Of a stretch of DNA of 64,000 nt, positions 16,564 through 26,600 are shown in pieces. The notes under the pieces are model-generated. The model was given only the letters and a program-made list of their open reading frames with translations, ran no database searches and was not told where the DNA came from. The number at the start of each line of letters is the position of its first letter. The first letter of the stretch is position 1. Location: NCBI RefSeq assembly GCF_002900095.1, contig NZ_LLKN01000002.1, positions 558,001 to 622,000 on the forward strand, in the 5' to 3' direction. The translations under genes were made by a program, and so were the position numbers. This DNA is from Salegentibacter mishustinae (GTDB lineage Bacteria; Bacteroidota; Bacteroidia; Flavobacteriales; Flavobacteriaceae).

Positions 16564-16591
16564 AAGCCTTACAGAGATGTAAGGCTTTTTT
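16564..16591 (+). terminator. Terminator after the tRNA, supplied by the island
   Basis: A 10-bp stem AAGCCTTACA / TGTAAGGCTT with a GAGA loop is followed by a T run. It lies inside the island, 12 bp after the tRNA. Confidence 0.75.
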
Positions 16592-16603
16592 GTTTCTTCT
16601 TGG

Positions 16604-16622
16604 GTACAACATATGTACAACA
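16604..16622. promoter_or_regulatory. Candidate integrase arm-type site (left end)
   Basis: GTACAACATATGTACAACA (19 bp) is identical to 62197-62215 near the other end of the island. It contains two GTACAACA half-repeats. A shared motif near both ends outside the att core is what recombinase arm or excisionase sites look like. Confidence 0.5.
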
Positions 16623-16857
16623 TTTAGGAAGCCTCTTATTTTTATCAGTAATGTAACTATCTCATGTAAAATTTAATGATGACAATAAGTATTCATACCG
16701 GATAGGCTTTTCGATATTAGTTTTTCAGATGGAATCTAGGTTTTGCACCTGATTTCCGTTTTAAGCTAAATTTTATAATATATTAGATACCTTAGCTTCA
16801 AGTTAAAAAGGTTTGTGATTGCAAATCAGTGTTATGTATTAACTTGAGAAAGGTGAT

Positions 16858-17643
16858 ATGAAACTTCCAGAACTAAGAATACAATACGTCTCAGACCTAC
16901 ATTTAGAGTTTTCGGAAAATGAAAAATTTTTAAATAAATCTCCACTAAAGCCGGAAGGGGAAGTACTCATCTTGGCTGGTGATATTATACCTCTGGTTAG
17001 ATTAGAAGATTTTGATTATTTCTTTGATCAACTTTCAAACGATTTTGAAATGGTATTTTGGATTCCTGGTAATCATGAATACTATCATTATGACGTGGGT
17101 TTGAAATGTGGCAGCTTCAAAGAGAAAATCCGGAATAATATATGGTTTCTAAATAATCAAGAAGTTGTTTTAGGAAAGTACAGATTGATATTTTCAACCC
17201 TTTGGGCAAATATATCTGTTCAAAATTCTTTTATAATACAGCAAGATTTAAATGATTTTCAGATGATAGAGTTCAATGGTAAACCTTTTACTCCAGAATT
17301 ATTCAACACCCTTTTTGAAGAAAATCATAAGTTTATTAATAATAGATTACAGCAAAAAACAGAATTAACGACGGTGGTCGTAACTCACCACGTGCCTACA
17401 TTATTCAATTACCCTAAAAAATACCGGAACAGCCAGATTAATGAAGCTTTTGCCGTAGAACTCTATAATTTGATTGAAAATGAGCAGCCAAGTTATTGGA
17501 TTTATGGACATCACCATAGTAATACACCTGATTTTAAAATAGGAAATACGTGGTTGTTAACAAATCAACTGGGTTATGTAGCGTATCATGAGTATGAAAA
17601 ATTTCAATTAGACAAAATTATTGATAGTGAAGAAAATTATTAA
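16858..17643 (+). CDS. Calcineurin-like metallophosphoesterase
   Basis: This 261-residue cytoplasmic protein has the full set of metallophosphatase motifs: SDLHLE (DxH), LAGDII (GD), IPGNHEYY (GNHE), VVTHHVP, and IYGHHHSNTP (GHxH). It has no signal peptide. The substrate cannot be told from sequence. It is the first gene inside the left end of the island, with more than 300 bp of AT-rich sequence on each side, and is not obviously part of the mobilization or mannan modules. It may be independent cargo. Confidence 0.85.
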   Translation: MKLPELRIQYVSDLHLEFSENEKFLNKSPLKPEGEVLILAGDIIPLVRLEDFDYFFDQLSNDFEMVFWIPGNHEYYHYDVGLKCGSFKEKIRNNIWFLNNQEVVLGKYRLIFSTLWANISVQNSFIIQQDLNDFQMIEFNGKPFTPELFNTLFEENHKFINNRLQQKTELTTVVVTHHVPTLFNYPKKYRNSQINEAFAVELYNLIENEQPSYWIYGHHHSNTPDFKIGNTWLLTNQLGYVAYHEYEKFQLDKIIDSEENY

Positions 17644-18052
17644 TCAGCAAGTTATTGGTTGTGCCCTGGAGGGGGAGCTTAGGAAGACAAGCCATTTAAG
17701 AAATTGAATGACTTTTTTAGTATTAACTTTTTACTTAAACTATTCCTTAATCTGCAAATTGAGCTTTGTTTCTCTATATATTTCAGAAAATCCCCATTAA
17801 GACTTGTTGCTAAGGACTTAGCTTTTCTCAAATTTTATAATCTCATTTATTCGAAACAGGTTTAATATTTCACAATTTTCAAGTTTATCACGAAGGTTTA
17901 TTAAAAGTCAGTTTTAGATATCTGTCAATTATTTCAACTTTTTATAAAGGATATTTCAAAGTTTTTATTGTTTTACAGTTAAATTATTCTTCTGATAAGA
18001 TTTGATTTCTTTTTCTCATTTAGTTTGTTTTCTAAATCAATTTTTAATCAAA
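17644..18052. other. AT-rich intergenic region
   Basis: About 410 bp with no supported gene, repeat or hairpin. It should contain the promoter for the HTH gene that follows. Confidence 0.5.
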
Positions 18053-18343
18053 ATGGAAGAAAACAAAAAAATTGAGGATCTCTTAATTGATATTAAAGGC
18101 CTCCTTGGAACCACCAAAAAAGTAATGAACGTGGAAGACCTGGCACAATACACCGGGCTCTCCAAAAGTAAGATCTATAAGCTTACGCATTTGCGGCTTA
18201 TACCAATGGGGAACAATCCCAACATTCGCCAAAAGTTTTTCGACAAGGAAAAGATCGATGCCTGGCTCCTAGGAGAACCGGACCTGTCTGATGCCTTTCT
18301 TGAAGATCAGTTCAATAAGGGCCTGATAAAAAACCGGAAATAG
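18053..18343 (+). CDS. Helix-turn-helix (excisionase-like, MerR/Xis-type) DNA-binding protein
   Basis: From the ATG at 18053 (preferred over an upstream TTG) the product is 96 residues. The core MNVEDLAQYTGLSKSKIYKL is the HTH_17/excisionase winged-helix motif, followed by IRQKFFDKEKIDAWL. Such small proteins lead the replication/mobilization region of many Bacteroidota mobile elements. They act as recombination directionality factors or regulators. It lies 36 bp before the primase-helicase gene and is probably cotranscribed with it. Confidence 0.82.
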   Translation: MEENKKIEDLLIDIKGLLGTTKKVMNVEDLAQYTGLSKSKIYKLTHLRLIPMGNNPNIRQKFFDKEKIDAWLLGEPDLSDAFLEDQFNKGLIKNRK

Positions 18344-18379
18344 GCTCTTGCCTTTTACTCATCCTTTAAAAATTTTAAG

Positions 18380-19597
18380 ATGAAAAAGCTAACCTATATC
18401 CGGGTGGGTACTTGCTACTATAAATTAGTTCAGCTGCCCACTATTTCCGGGGACTTTAATGAAGTTTTAGTTCCCTGGAGTCTGGAGACCCTGCGCAATG
18501 ACCACGGCAAAGCTTATGTGGGCAAGATCAGAAAATATGATGGCTTTACCTGTATTCCTAGCCACCTGGATTTTAAGCAAGAGGTCTTTGGGTTTTATAA
18601 CACCTATGCTCCTTTGCCTCACACGCCGACAAATGGTTCCATCGACTATTCATTGCGATTTGTCAATCATATTTTCGGAAACCAGTTTGAATTAGGACTG
18701 GATTATTTGCAGCTTTTATACCTGAAACCTATTCAGATCCTGCCCATCTTGTGTTTGGTTTCAAAAGAAAGGGTGACCGGAAAAACTACTTTTCTCAAAT
18801 GGTTAAAGGCTATTTTCGATAATAACCTCACCTATCTCACCAATGATAACTTCAGCAGCCAGTTTAATGCAGACTGGGCAAACAAGCTGCTTATTTGTAT
18901 AGATGAAGTACTGTTCAATAAGGAAGAACTTACCGAGCGAATTAAATACCTCAGTACTACCGATTATAATAAAATGGAGGCTAAAGGCAAAGATAAGCGT
19001 GAACTTGAATTTTTTGGAAAGTTTATCCTCTGTAGTAATAATGAAGATAACTTCATAAAGATCGATAGCGATGAAACCCGTTTTTGGGTGCTAAAAATAC
19101 CTTCCCTTAAAACAGAAGAAACCCAATTTTTAGAACATCTAAAAAAAGAAATTCCGGCTTTCTTGTTTTACCTGCAACACCGGGAATTAGATACAGCCCA
19201 TAAAACCCGAATGTGGTTTACCCCGGAACAGATTAGGACAAATGCCTTGCAAAATTTAATGCGCAATAACAGGAACCGGGTAGAAAAGGAACTTGCTAGT
19301 ATGCTTCTAAGTGCTATGGAAACTTTTGATTTGGAAGAAGTAAATCTATGCCCTATGGATGCGCTCCAAATTTTAAACCACACCCGGGTTAGGACCGATC
19401 TTACCCAGTTGAGACAAATACTAAAAAATGACTGGAAATTAAAGAACCAGGATAATTCCCGCACCTATCAAAAAATGGTGATGTGGCAGAATGGCCTTGC
19501 GCCAATCCCCGGCAAAGGGCGCTACTATACCATTGAAAAATCCTTCTTGCTTGGGAATTTTGAAGATTTGGAAAACGATGAAACGATGCAAAAGTGA
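18380..19597 (+). CDS. Primase-helicase family protein (DUF5906-like, SF3-type P-loop ATPase)
   Basis: This 405-residue protein has a Walker A-like segment SKERVTGKTTFLKWL at about 131-145, a Walker B-like LLICIDEVLF near 173, and a sensor-type FILCSNNEDNF near 216. This is the arrangement of phage/plasmid primase-associated helicases of superfamily 3. In mobile elements these open an origin for replication after excision or transfer. It follows the HTH gene and precedes the Toprim primase. The C-terminal 130 residues (from about 270) look like a winged-helix region without a clear family. Confidence 0.78.
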   Translation: MKKLTYIRVGTCYYKLVQLPTISGDFNEVLVPWSLETLRNDHGKAYVGKIRKYDGFTCIPSHLDFKQEVFGFYNTYAPLPHTPTNGSIDYSLRFVNHIFGNQFELGLDYLQLLYLKPIQILPILCLVSKERVTGKTTFLKWLKAIFDNNLTYLTNDNFSSQFNADWANKLLICIDEVLFNKEELTERIKYLSTTDYNKMEAKGKDKRELEFFGKFILCSNNEDNFIKIDSDETRFWVLKIPSLKTEETQFLEHLKKEIPAFLFYLQHRELDTAHKTRMWFTPEQIRTNALQNLMRNNRNRVEKELASMLLSAMETFDLEEVNLCPMDALQILNHTRVRTDLTQLRQILKNDWKLKNQDNSRTYQKMVMWQNGLAPIPGKGRYYTIEKSFLLGNFEDLENDETMQK

Positions 19598-19907
19598 TGC
19601 GTGCTGTAATCCCAGTGTTATCAAGGCTTGCGGGAAGATTTGCATCAAAGCAACAAATTCGGAATACAACAAAAGAGAAAAGCCTCCGGTAATTTCTTCT
19701 TTTTTTGATGAATTGATGCAAGATAGAAATAAGACCAGTAATACTGGGGATTTTCAGCCGCATCGTTTCCGCATCACTTTATCATCAAAAATAAAACGAT
19801 GCGGAGATTTGAATCTATATGATAGTATCCAATGGGAAAATGAAAAGAAATGGAAAACACAGAAACATCAAAAAGCTGGGAAAAAGCCCGTAATATTTGC
19901 ATCGTAA
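19578..19907 (+). CDS. Doubtful small open frame between the two replication genes
   Basis: An open frame of 109 codons starts MKRCKSDACCNPSVIKACGK and overlaps the 3' end of the primase-helicase by 20 bp and the start of the Toprim primase by 58 bp. I recognise no family. The sequence is Lys/Cys-rich and lacks the look of a folded protein. The 250 bp between the two larger genes has no other candidate, so it may be a spacer. Confidence 0.25.
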   Translation: MKRCKSDACCNPSVIKACGKICIKATNSEYNKREKPPVISSFFDELMQDRNKTSNTGDFQPHRFRITLSSKIKRCGDLNLYDSIQWENEKKWKTQKHQKAGKKPVIFAS

Positions 19908-20737
19908 AAACGCTTGCAAAATTAGGGCACTTTCCCAGCAGAACAACGGAAAAAGAAGCTTGGTTTCTGAGTCCCCTGCGGTCAGAAACACAAGCCTCTT
20001 TCAGCGTCTCTTTAGTAAAGAACCTATGGTATGACTTCGGAATAGGAGAAGGAGGTTCAACGATAGATCTTATTATGCTTATGAAATCCTTTTCCGTAAA
20101 GGAGGCACTGGAATATTTAAAGAACAATACGGAGACTTTTTCTTTTAGCCCATCAAAACCTGAAGATCGTTTGAAGCAAGCGGAAATTCGAATCCTGGAG
20201 GTTGAATTGATTTACCTGCAGGGATTAGTGGATTATTTGAAATCCCGGAATATACCTTTTGAGATTGCCGCTAAATATTGTAGACAGGTTTGGTATAGCT
20301 GTAAAGGGAAACGATTTTTTGCAATCGGACTTAAAAACCATAAGGGAGGCTGGGAACTTAGAAATAAATACTTTAAAACCTCCAGTAGCCCAAAAACCTA
20401 TTCACTTTTTGAAAGAGGGTCTAAACAATTAATCATCACGGAAGGGATGTTTGATTTTCTTTCCCTGGCTACCATCGATGAAGATTTGGTTCAAAATTCA
20501 GACTGCATCATTTTAAATTCACTGGCTTTTGTGGAAAGGATAAAAATGCTCATTCCTAAATATGAGAAGGTTCTTATCTATCTTGATAATGACCCGGCAG
20601 GTAAAAAAGCAGCTAGTTCACTTTTAAACCAGTTTGATAATGTGACCGATTGCGGTGATTCCTACTCTGGATATGGAGATCTAAATGAAAAATTAATCAA
20701 TGAAGGATGCTTTAAAAAATCCCTGACTTTAAAATAA
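19850..20737 (+). CDS. Toprim-domain primase (DnaG-like) of the mobile element
   Basis: This 295-residue protein has an N-terminal CHC2-like fold whose zinc cysteines are not apparent (SPLRSETQASFSVSLVKNLW, then DFGIGEGGSTIDLIM). A Toprim domain follows at about 190-285: LIITEGMFDFLSL (the catalytic Glu) and VLIYLDNDPAGKKAA (the DxD-type metal motif). It would prime DNA synthesis on the transferred or excised strand. It is followed by a 126-bp gap with the oriT-like hairpin and then the mob genes. Confidence 0.85.
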   Translation: MENTETSKSWEKARNICIVKTLAKLGHFPSRTTEKEAWFLSPLRSETQASFSVSLVKNLWYDFGIGEGGSTIDLIMLMKSFSVKEALEYLKNNTETFSFSPSKPEDRLKQAEIRILEVELIYLQGLVDYLKSRNIPFEIAAKYCRQVWYSCKGKRFFAIGLKNHKGGWELRNKYFKTSSSPKTYSLFERGSKQLIITEGMFDFLSLATIDEDLVQNSDCIILNSLAFVERIKMLIPKYEKVLIYLDNDPAGKKAASSLLNQFDNVTDCGDSYSGYGDLNEKLINEGCFKKSLTLK

Positions 20738-20790
20738 TGATGCTTTGGTAAATGGTAATTGCCTATCGGAGAATTTCAGTTGAAAGGGAA

Positions 20791-20825
20791 AAGCAAGATG
20801 TGTCATTGTAATGACAATCTTGCTT
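20791..20825. repeat. Inverted repeat, candidate oriT
   Basis: AAGCAAGATGTGTCATT (20791-20807) pairs with AATGACAATCTTGCTT (20810-20825), leaving one bulged base and a 2-nt loop. It lies 37 bp upstream of mobC, the usual place for an origin of transfer in Bacteroidota mobilizable elements. It has no T run, so it does not look like a terminator. Confidence 0.5.
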
Positions 20826-20862
20826 TGCGCCCGATGGTTGCAAAGATTTTAAAAAGAAAAAA

Positions 20863-21159
20863 ATGAAAAGGGAATACATCCAGGTTCGCTGCTCGATCTA
20901 CGAGAAGAAGCTGCTCCAAAGAAGGGCGGCCCGGGCAGGAATTTCCCTTTCAGAATATATCAGGGCAACGGCCTTTGATAAAAACATTGTAGAACGGATC
21001 ACCCCGGAACAACTGGAGACTTATAAGATGCTGGTCCAGTACAAAAACAATTTTACCCGCATTGGGAATATGTTTAAAAAGCGGGATCCAAAGCTTGCCA
21101 GGGAAGTGGAAGACCTTGCGAAAGAAATCAGGGCCCATTTAAAAAACTTTAAAAAATGA
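20863..21159 (+). CDS. MobC-like relaxosome accessory protein
   Basis: This 98-residue basic protein begins MKREYIQVRCSIYEKKLLQR and continues AARAGISLSEYIRATAF, the ribbon-helix-helix N-terminus of plasmid mobilization MobC proteins. The C-terminal half YKMLVQYKNNFTRIGNMFKK is the typical helix region (MobC domain). It would bind oriT and recruit the relaxase. Its stop overlaps the relaxase start (ATGA), so the two are translationally coupled. Confidence 0.87.
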   Translation: MKREYIQVRCSIYEKKLLQRRAARAGISLSEYIRATAFDKNIVERITPEQLETYKMLVQYKNNFTRIGNMFKKRDPKLAREVEDLAKEIRAHLKNFKK

Positions 21160-22028
21160 TAGGAAAAGGACATAGCGTTTCAGGCACCAGGGTTTCCATA
21201 TCCTATGGTTGAAACCAGGAAAAAGAAGCTGATGTCGTATTAAGAGAAAACGTGGCCGGGGATACCCCTGCAGAAATAGCCGAAGAATTTAGGATTATCC
21301 AGTCGCAAAACCTGCGATGTACCAATAACACTCTAAGTTTTATCGTCAGCCCCACGATTGAGGATGGGCAGGATCTAAGCAAAAGAGACCTGGAAGAGAT
21401 CGCCAGAAAGTTTTTAAAGGAAATGAACCTGCAAAACAACCAATCCATTGGATTTGTTCACCGGGATAAAGCGCATACTCACGTCCATATCTATACCAAC
21501 AGGATTGGTTTTGATGGCAAAGCTTACAATGACAGCTTTATCGGAAAACGAAGTCAGATAGCGGCAGATAATGTTGCTAAAGAATTAGGACTTACCAGGG
21601 TTCGGGAAGTACAAAAGGAAAAACTACACGAATTAAAGCACTTGCGACAAGAAATTAAAAATATACATGATCGCGTACTTCAGTCCAGACCAAAATCGCT
21701 AGATGAATATATCAGTAAGATGAAAGCCCAAAAGGTTGAAGTGATTCCCACCATCAATAAAGCCAATCAACTACAGGGGTTTCGGGTGGAATACAAAGGA
21801 GTAAATCTAAAAGCCAGTGAAGTGGACCGGTCGATGAGCGGGAATAGGTTAATTCCCCAGATCGCCCAAAACAGGAGTTTTACAAGGCTAAAAGAGGTGC
21901 CAAAAAGCCTTTAGGTCTTAGATAAGACAGTGCAACTAAGCAGCAATCTGTCAACCAAAATAGCTAAAGAGATTTTAAAAGGAATAGTAAAAACAGTAAG
22001 AGATACCGGTATAGGTATGGGATATTAA
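21156..22028 (+). pseudogene. Relaxase/mobilization nuclease with two in-frame stop codons
   Basis: The frame starts at the ATGA overlap with mobC: MIGKGHSVSGTRVSISYG, then TGA (21210-21212), then NQEKEADVVLREN. Related Bacteroidetes relaxases have SYGWNQEKEA here, so TGG became TGA. The body holds motif III VHRDKAHTHVHIYTNR (HxDxxHxHxH-type). A second stop, TAG at 21912-21914, interrupts the C-terminus; the same frame continues 37 codons to GMGY and TAA at 22026-22028. Repaired, the protein would be 290 residues. Only the middle (21252 onward from a GTG) could be made, lacking the N-terminal segment with SY, which probably holds the catalytic tyrosine. Confidence 0.85.
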
Positions 22029-22039
22029 AATTTTAAGCG

Positions 22040-22498
22040 ATGAAAAAACTAGATGAAATTATGGAACTGATGGCCGATGAGATGGATGATTTCAAAACTG
22101 CTGTACTGGAACTTCAAAAGCTTTCAGAACAATTGGTAAAGATAAGCATCCCAATAAGCACGGAAGCTGTGGAAAAGAACCTGAACACATTCCTGCAAAA
22201 ACAGGAAGCAGAAAAGCAAAAAACGGATGAAATCCTTATGGAAATTGATCGAAAATTAAAACACGCCAAGGTTATACCTAATTATTTGCTGATTCTTTTT
22301 GGAATCTCAGGAATTACTGCCCTGGGTTCAGTGGGGTATTTCGGGTACACCTCGAAAGAAAAAGTAGAAGACAATTTTGAAGTATATCGGACGATTGTGG
22401 AATCTCAAAATAAGCATTATGAAGATTATTTTGCAGCATATCCGGAAATCCAGGAGGCATACTGCGAGTGGATACAGGGTGGATACCCCGATTTGTAA
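22040..22498 (+). CDS. Mobilization-associated coiled-coil membrane protein, unknown function
   Basis: This 152-residue protein has a Lys/Glu-rich, probably coiled-coil N-terminal half (about 1-80, MKKLDEIMELMADEMDDFKT onward). One transmembrane helix lies at about 84-104 (NYLLILFGISGITALGSVGY), followed by a short polar domain with Tyr-rich HYEDYFAAYPEIQEAY. I do not recognise a family. It lies 11 bp after the relaxase frame, in the place where small membrane proteins often follow mob genes in Bacteroidota elements. A link to relaxosome docking at the membrane is an inference. Confidence 0.7.
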   Translation: MKKLDEIMELMADEMDDFKTAVLELQKLSEQLVKISIPISTEAVEKNLNTFLQKQEAEKQKTDEILMEIDRKLKHAKVIPNYLLILFGISGITALGSVGYFGYTSKEKVEDNFEVYRTIVESQNKHYEDYFAAYPEIQEAYCEWIQGGYPDL

Positions 22499-22638
22499 TG
22501 ATAAATGGCCTGTAGCAAAAATTAGTAAATTTGCGACAAATGCCCTGAAACACTCAGTAAAACCGTGGAAATTTGCGGTAAAAATTTAGTAAAAAATAAA
22601 AGCAAATTTTTAAATGAGTGGTCAAAAGCGTGCAGATT

Positions 22639-22687
22639 ACCAGTAAATGGCTTGAAAGGCCCTGAAAACAGGAGAAAATTTACTGGT
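22639..22687. repeat. Inverted repeat ACCAGTAAAT / ATTTACTGGT
   Basis: Ten-bp arms at 22639-22648 and 22678-22687 are a perfect inverted match, with 29 bp between. It lies 140 bp after the last mobilization gene. Its role is unknown. Confidence 0.45.
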
Positions 22688-22711
22688 TTTATAAAATTAA
22701 ATAGGTTGCGC

Positions 22712-22767
22712 CCTATGCTGTTTTTACTTTACGCTTAACTTCCCGTACACTATAAAAACAGCATAGG
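22712..22767. repeat. Perfect 15-bp inverted repeat with 26-bp loop
   Basis: CCTATGCTGTTTTTA (22712-22726) and TAAAAACAGCATAGG (22753-22767) are perfect inverted copies. TGCGC words flank both sides (about 22706-22710 and 22772-22776), so the symmetry may extend further. The long loop and lack of a T run after the right arm argue against a terminator. A replication or transfer origin, or a protein-binding site of the element, is possible. Confidence 0.5.
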
Positions 22768-23555
22768 ATCCTGCGCAGGTTATGGTAGATATGGGGCGGG
22801 AGGATTAGCAATTAATCTTGATAATGTTAGAGATAGAATTGTTTTATGATCTAAATGTTGATTTTATGTGACGGCAGATGCTATTAAGATGTTTTATTAC
22901 ACTACAATAATTTTAAGCAATAATTCTAATTGACTTCCGACGTTATATAATGGGCTAACAAAGGGCTTAATATCTTATTTCTATAAAATTTTAAAGGGCT
23001 TAGTAAATATAAATAGAAGGTAGCTTTGACCTTATTTAAATTACTTTCAATATTATAATTCTGCTTTATCGAAAATAGGTAGCCCACACCGCTATATATG
23101 ACAAAAGCATTTAGCGAATATGATTTCCAATCTTACCTCTTACAGAAATCCGCTATCATATTTTATCAGTCCGTTTTAATTTCCATAGAATTTCGGCAGA
23201 TTTTGGGAAGAAGACATGTTATTTATTCAAATATTAGTAATACGATTTCACTACAGTTTACAAAAGTTTTTCTAAAAGTTTTTCATTTCCAATTTAAAGC
23301 ATTCATCATTTTAGATTTTAATAAAGGACAACTCGAGTAACGAAATTATGTCTTAAAATGATAAATAAGTGTTTGTAATTCGAACCCGATTAACATATCA
23401 AGGTTTGATGTTATATGGAATTGTATTGCAGACCATCCAAAACATTATCAGGTTTTGTTTCAATATTGCTTTTCTGTTTGATAAAAATTATCAATTCTTA
23501 AATTATTTGATTAGAAATTGATAAAATAATATTAACTAAAGCTTATTAAGTACTC

Positions 23556-23563
23556 TAATTTTG
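23556..23563 (+). promoter_or_regulatory. Candidate -7 element (TAATTTTG) for the first SusC/SusD operon
   Basis: Exact match to the Bacteroidota TAnnTTTG consensus, 38 bp before the susC ATG. No clear -33 TTTG is present. Confidence 0.4.
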
Positions 23564-23601
23564 GCTTTGATTTTAGAAATAATAAGATAAAAAGTGAAAT
23601 T

Positions 23602-26600
23602 ATGAGTAAATTCAAGGGTCTTCTTGGGTTATTATTAATGTTGTGTACACAGATTGTAATGGCTCAAACTAAAACTATTACTGGTACGGTCACCGATGAT
23701 AATGGTATGCCTTTGCCAAGTGTATCAATTTTGATTCAAGGAACCACAACAGGTGTAACTACAGATTTTGATGGCAATTATAGTATTGATAATGTCAATT
23801 CTAATGATAAATTGATTTTTTCTTATGTTGGAATGCAGGAAAAAGTAGTTGAAGTAAATGAGCAAACTACTATTAATGTTGTTCTTGAAAATGATGCCAA
23901 TGGCCTGGAAGAAGTTGTATTAGTAGCTTACGGGAGTTCCACCCAAAGAGATTTAACAGGAGCTGTGGGTTCCGTATCCAGTGAAGATATTGAAAAGTTT
24001 CCTGCTACCTCTGTTAGTCAGGCACTTCAAGGAAAAGCTGCAGGTGTTCAAATAACTCAAAATTCAGGAGGGCCAGGAGCTGGGCTCTCGGTAAATATTA
24101 GAGGTGTAGGTTCTTTTGGAAATAACGATCCATTATATGTTGTGGATGGTTTCCCTACCCAGGATATTTCATTCTTAAATCCTAATGATATAAAGTCCAT
24201 GTCGATATTAAAAGATGCTTCGGCTGCCGCAATATATGGAGTTAGGGCAAATGCCGGGGTTGTTATTATTGAAACCAAAAAAGGTCTTAGGGATAGAGTT
24301 ACGGTTAGTATCGATTCCTGGGCCGGGTTTCAGTTGGAGCCGGAGCAAATTGATATGTTAGATGTTAATCAATTTACCGATTTTGCACTCGAAATTGCCG
24401 AAAATCAAGATAAGCAAGTTTTGGATGAATGGAGAAATCCGGGAGACTTGCGTAATATCAATTGGCAGGATTATGCTTTTGATACAGGTTTTAGACAAGG
24501 TCATAATATTAGTATTCGGGGGGGAGGTGAAAAAGCTAGAGCTGCTCTGAGTGTCGGAATGGTGGATGAAGAAGGCGTTATTTTAACCTCCTCTTATAAA
24601 CGCTACAATATTGGGTTAAATGCTGATTATGATATTCTGGAAAATTTAACCGCCAGAGCAGATATGAAATATGCTTATTCTGAGAGTTATCAGAATTTAT
24701 CTCAGGGTTATTATGGATTTACAAAGCTGTTTACAAACGTTCCGTATCTTGATGACCGAACAGGTACTAATCAACCTTATGACGGGAATGGTAATTATGG
24801 CGCTTTTCCTGATACTGGTTTACTTTCAACCACAAATAATGTTTTGGCTAGTGCCTTGCAAAACGACAATGATAATGGTACCAATAATCTTTTAGGTAAT
24901 CTTGCTTTGGAATATAGCTTCCTTGATGGATTCAAGGCCACGGGTAAATTTGGTTTTCAAACTCAGAATTATGCTGGATGGTCTTTCCTCCCAAGATATA
25001 ATCGTGGTAATTCTAATGCTGATAATAATCCTTCAGCAACCTATACTATAAACCAAAGCACCTTTAATGAATATCTCGCTGAAGGTTTATTAGAATACAA
25101 AAAGACATTTGAAGACCATAGAGTGGAAGTCTTGCTTGGAGTTTCTGCACAAAAGAATAAGTTTAAGAATGTATATGTAGAATCAAGAGGATTTTTAAGT
25201 GATGATATTCGAGATCTTGCTGCTGCCGAAGAAGTAACTAATAGATCTGGTACTTGGGGAACGGCTACTTTTGCAAGTACCTTCGGCAGAGTCAACTATA
25301 CTTTTAAAGATAGATACACCCTTACGGCAACCTTGCGTAGGGATGGGGTAGGAAATAAATTTTCAGAAAATAATTTATATGGAACATTTCCCTCTTTAGC
25401 GGCTGGATGGAATATAGATGAAGAAGCATTTATGGAGAATTCCACTTTTGACTTATTAAAATTAAGAGGAAGTTGGGGTGAAACAGGAAATAGCCAAGGA
25501 ATTGAGCCTTTCCAGTTCTTTACTTCTTATACCGGAGGTCCCACCAATGATAATAATGGATATGTTTTTGGTGGACAACCCGTTTCCGGTTTGGCTCCTG
25601 CCTCTTTGGGAAATCCTAATTTAGGTTGGGAATCTCAGGTTCAAACGAATGTAGGTATCGATGCTGAATTGTTTAATAGACAGCTTTATTTTACTGTGGA
25701 TTATTTTCATAAGTCTGCAGAGGACTTTTTGCTAAGGGAAACAACGCCACCGCAAACAGGATTTACTTCAAGAACTGTAAACGCCGGAAATGTTGAAAAT
25801 AGAGGTCTTGAATTACTCGTAGGATATCGCAAGAATCAAGGAGATTTTCAATTTGATCTATCTGCGAATTTCACAAAAATTGAAAATGAAATTTCAGCAC
25901 TAACAAGAAACCAAGATTTTTTGATTTTTGAGACCAACTTTGTTCCAAATTTTGTGGACAATTGGTTAGGTTTCACCCGCTCTTATGTCGGTGGTAATGT
26001 AGGTACCTTTTATGGATATAGGGCAAACGGAATTTTTCAAACACAGGCAGAAATTGATGAATTAAACGCTGAAGCACCAGATGGTACTTATCAAGAATCC
26101 ACCGGGGCAAATCCTATCGCTCCCGGAGATAGGCGTTTTGTAGATTTAAATAATGATGGAGAAATAACGGCGGCAGACCGCGAAGTTATCGGAAGCCCCT
26201 TTCCAGATTTTTATGGAGGTGTAAATTTCAATGGCTCTTATAAAAATTTCGAACTTGGAATAGCCCTTTATGGTTCTTATGGAAATGACATTTTAAACTT
26301 TACCAGAGTGGAGCAAGAAACTGCCGGAGGTTATGGTATAAACAGTGCTTACACCAACGTAAGTCAGGAGTATTATGAAAATAGGTGGACCCCGGAAAAC
26401 CCATCTAATACTTACGCTAGAGCGGTGGTAGAGGATGTGAACCAGAATAACCGGGTTTCTAATCATTTTGTCGAAGATGGTTCTTTTTTAAGACTAAGAA
26501 ACATCCAACTCGCTTATAATCTATCGCCTGATGTCATAGAAAACATAGGTCTCACAAATGCTAAGGTATACGTTAGTGGGCAGAATTTACTCACGTTAAC

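Larger units (their letters stand above)
22499..23601. other. Non-coding 1.1-kb region between mobilization and mannan modules
   Basis: It holds two inverted repeats (listed separately), short repeated words such as AGTAAATTTGCG and GGAAATTTGCGG (22520-22590), and then AT-rich sequence leading to the SusC promoter. No open frame here looks like a protein. Confidence 0.5.

Noticed and set aside
19491-19577. Upstream extension of the small frame at 19578-19907
   Set aside because: It lies wholly inside the primase-helicase gene in another frame; only the part from the ATG at 19578 is kept, with low confidence.
21156-22028. Stop-codon reassignment or programmed readthrough in the relaxase
   Set aside because: TGA and TAG are both involved and neighbouring genes end normally with these codons; mutation is simpler.
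23098-23340. 80-codon open frame before the first SusC gene
   Set aside because: AT-rich, no family resemblance, no ribosome-binding context and composition like the surrounding non-coding DNA.
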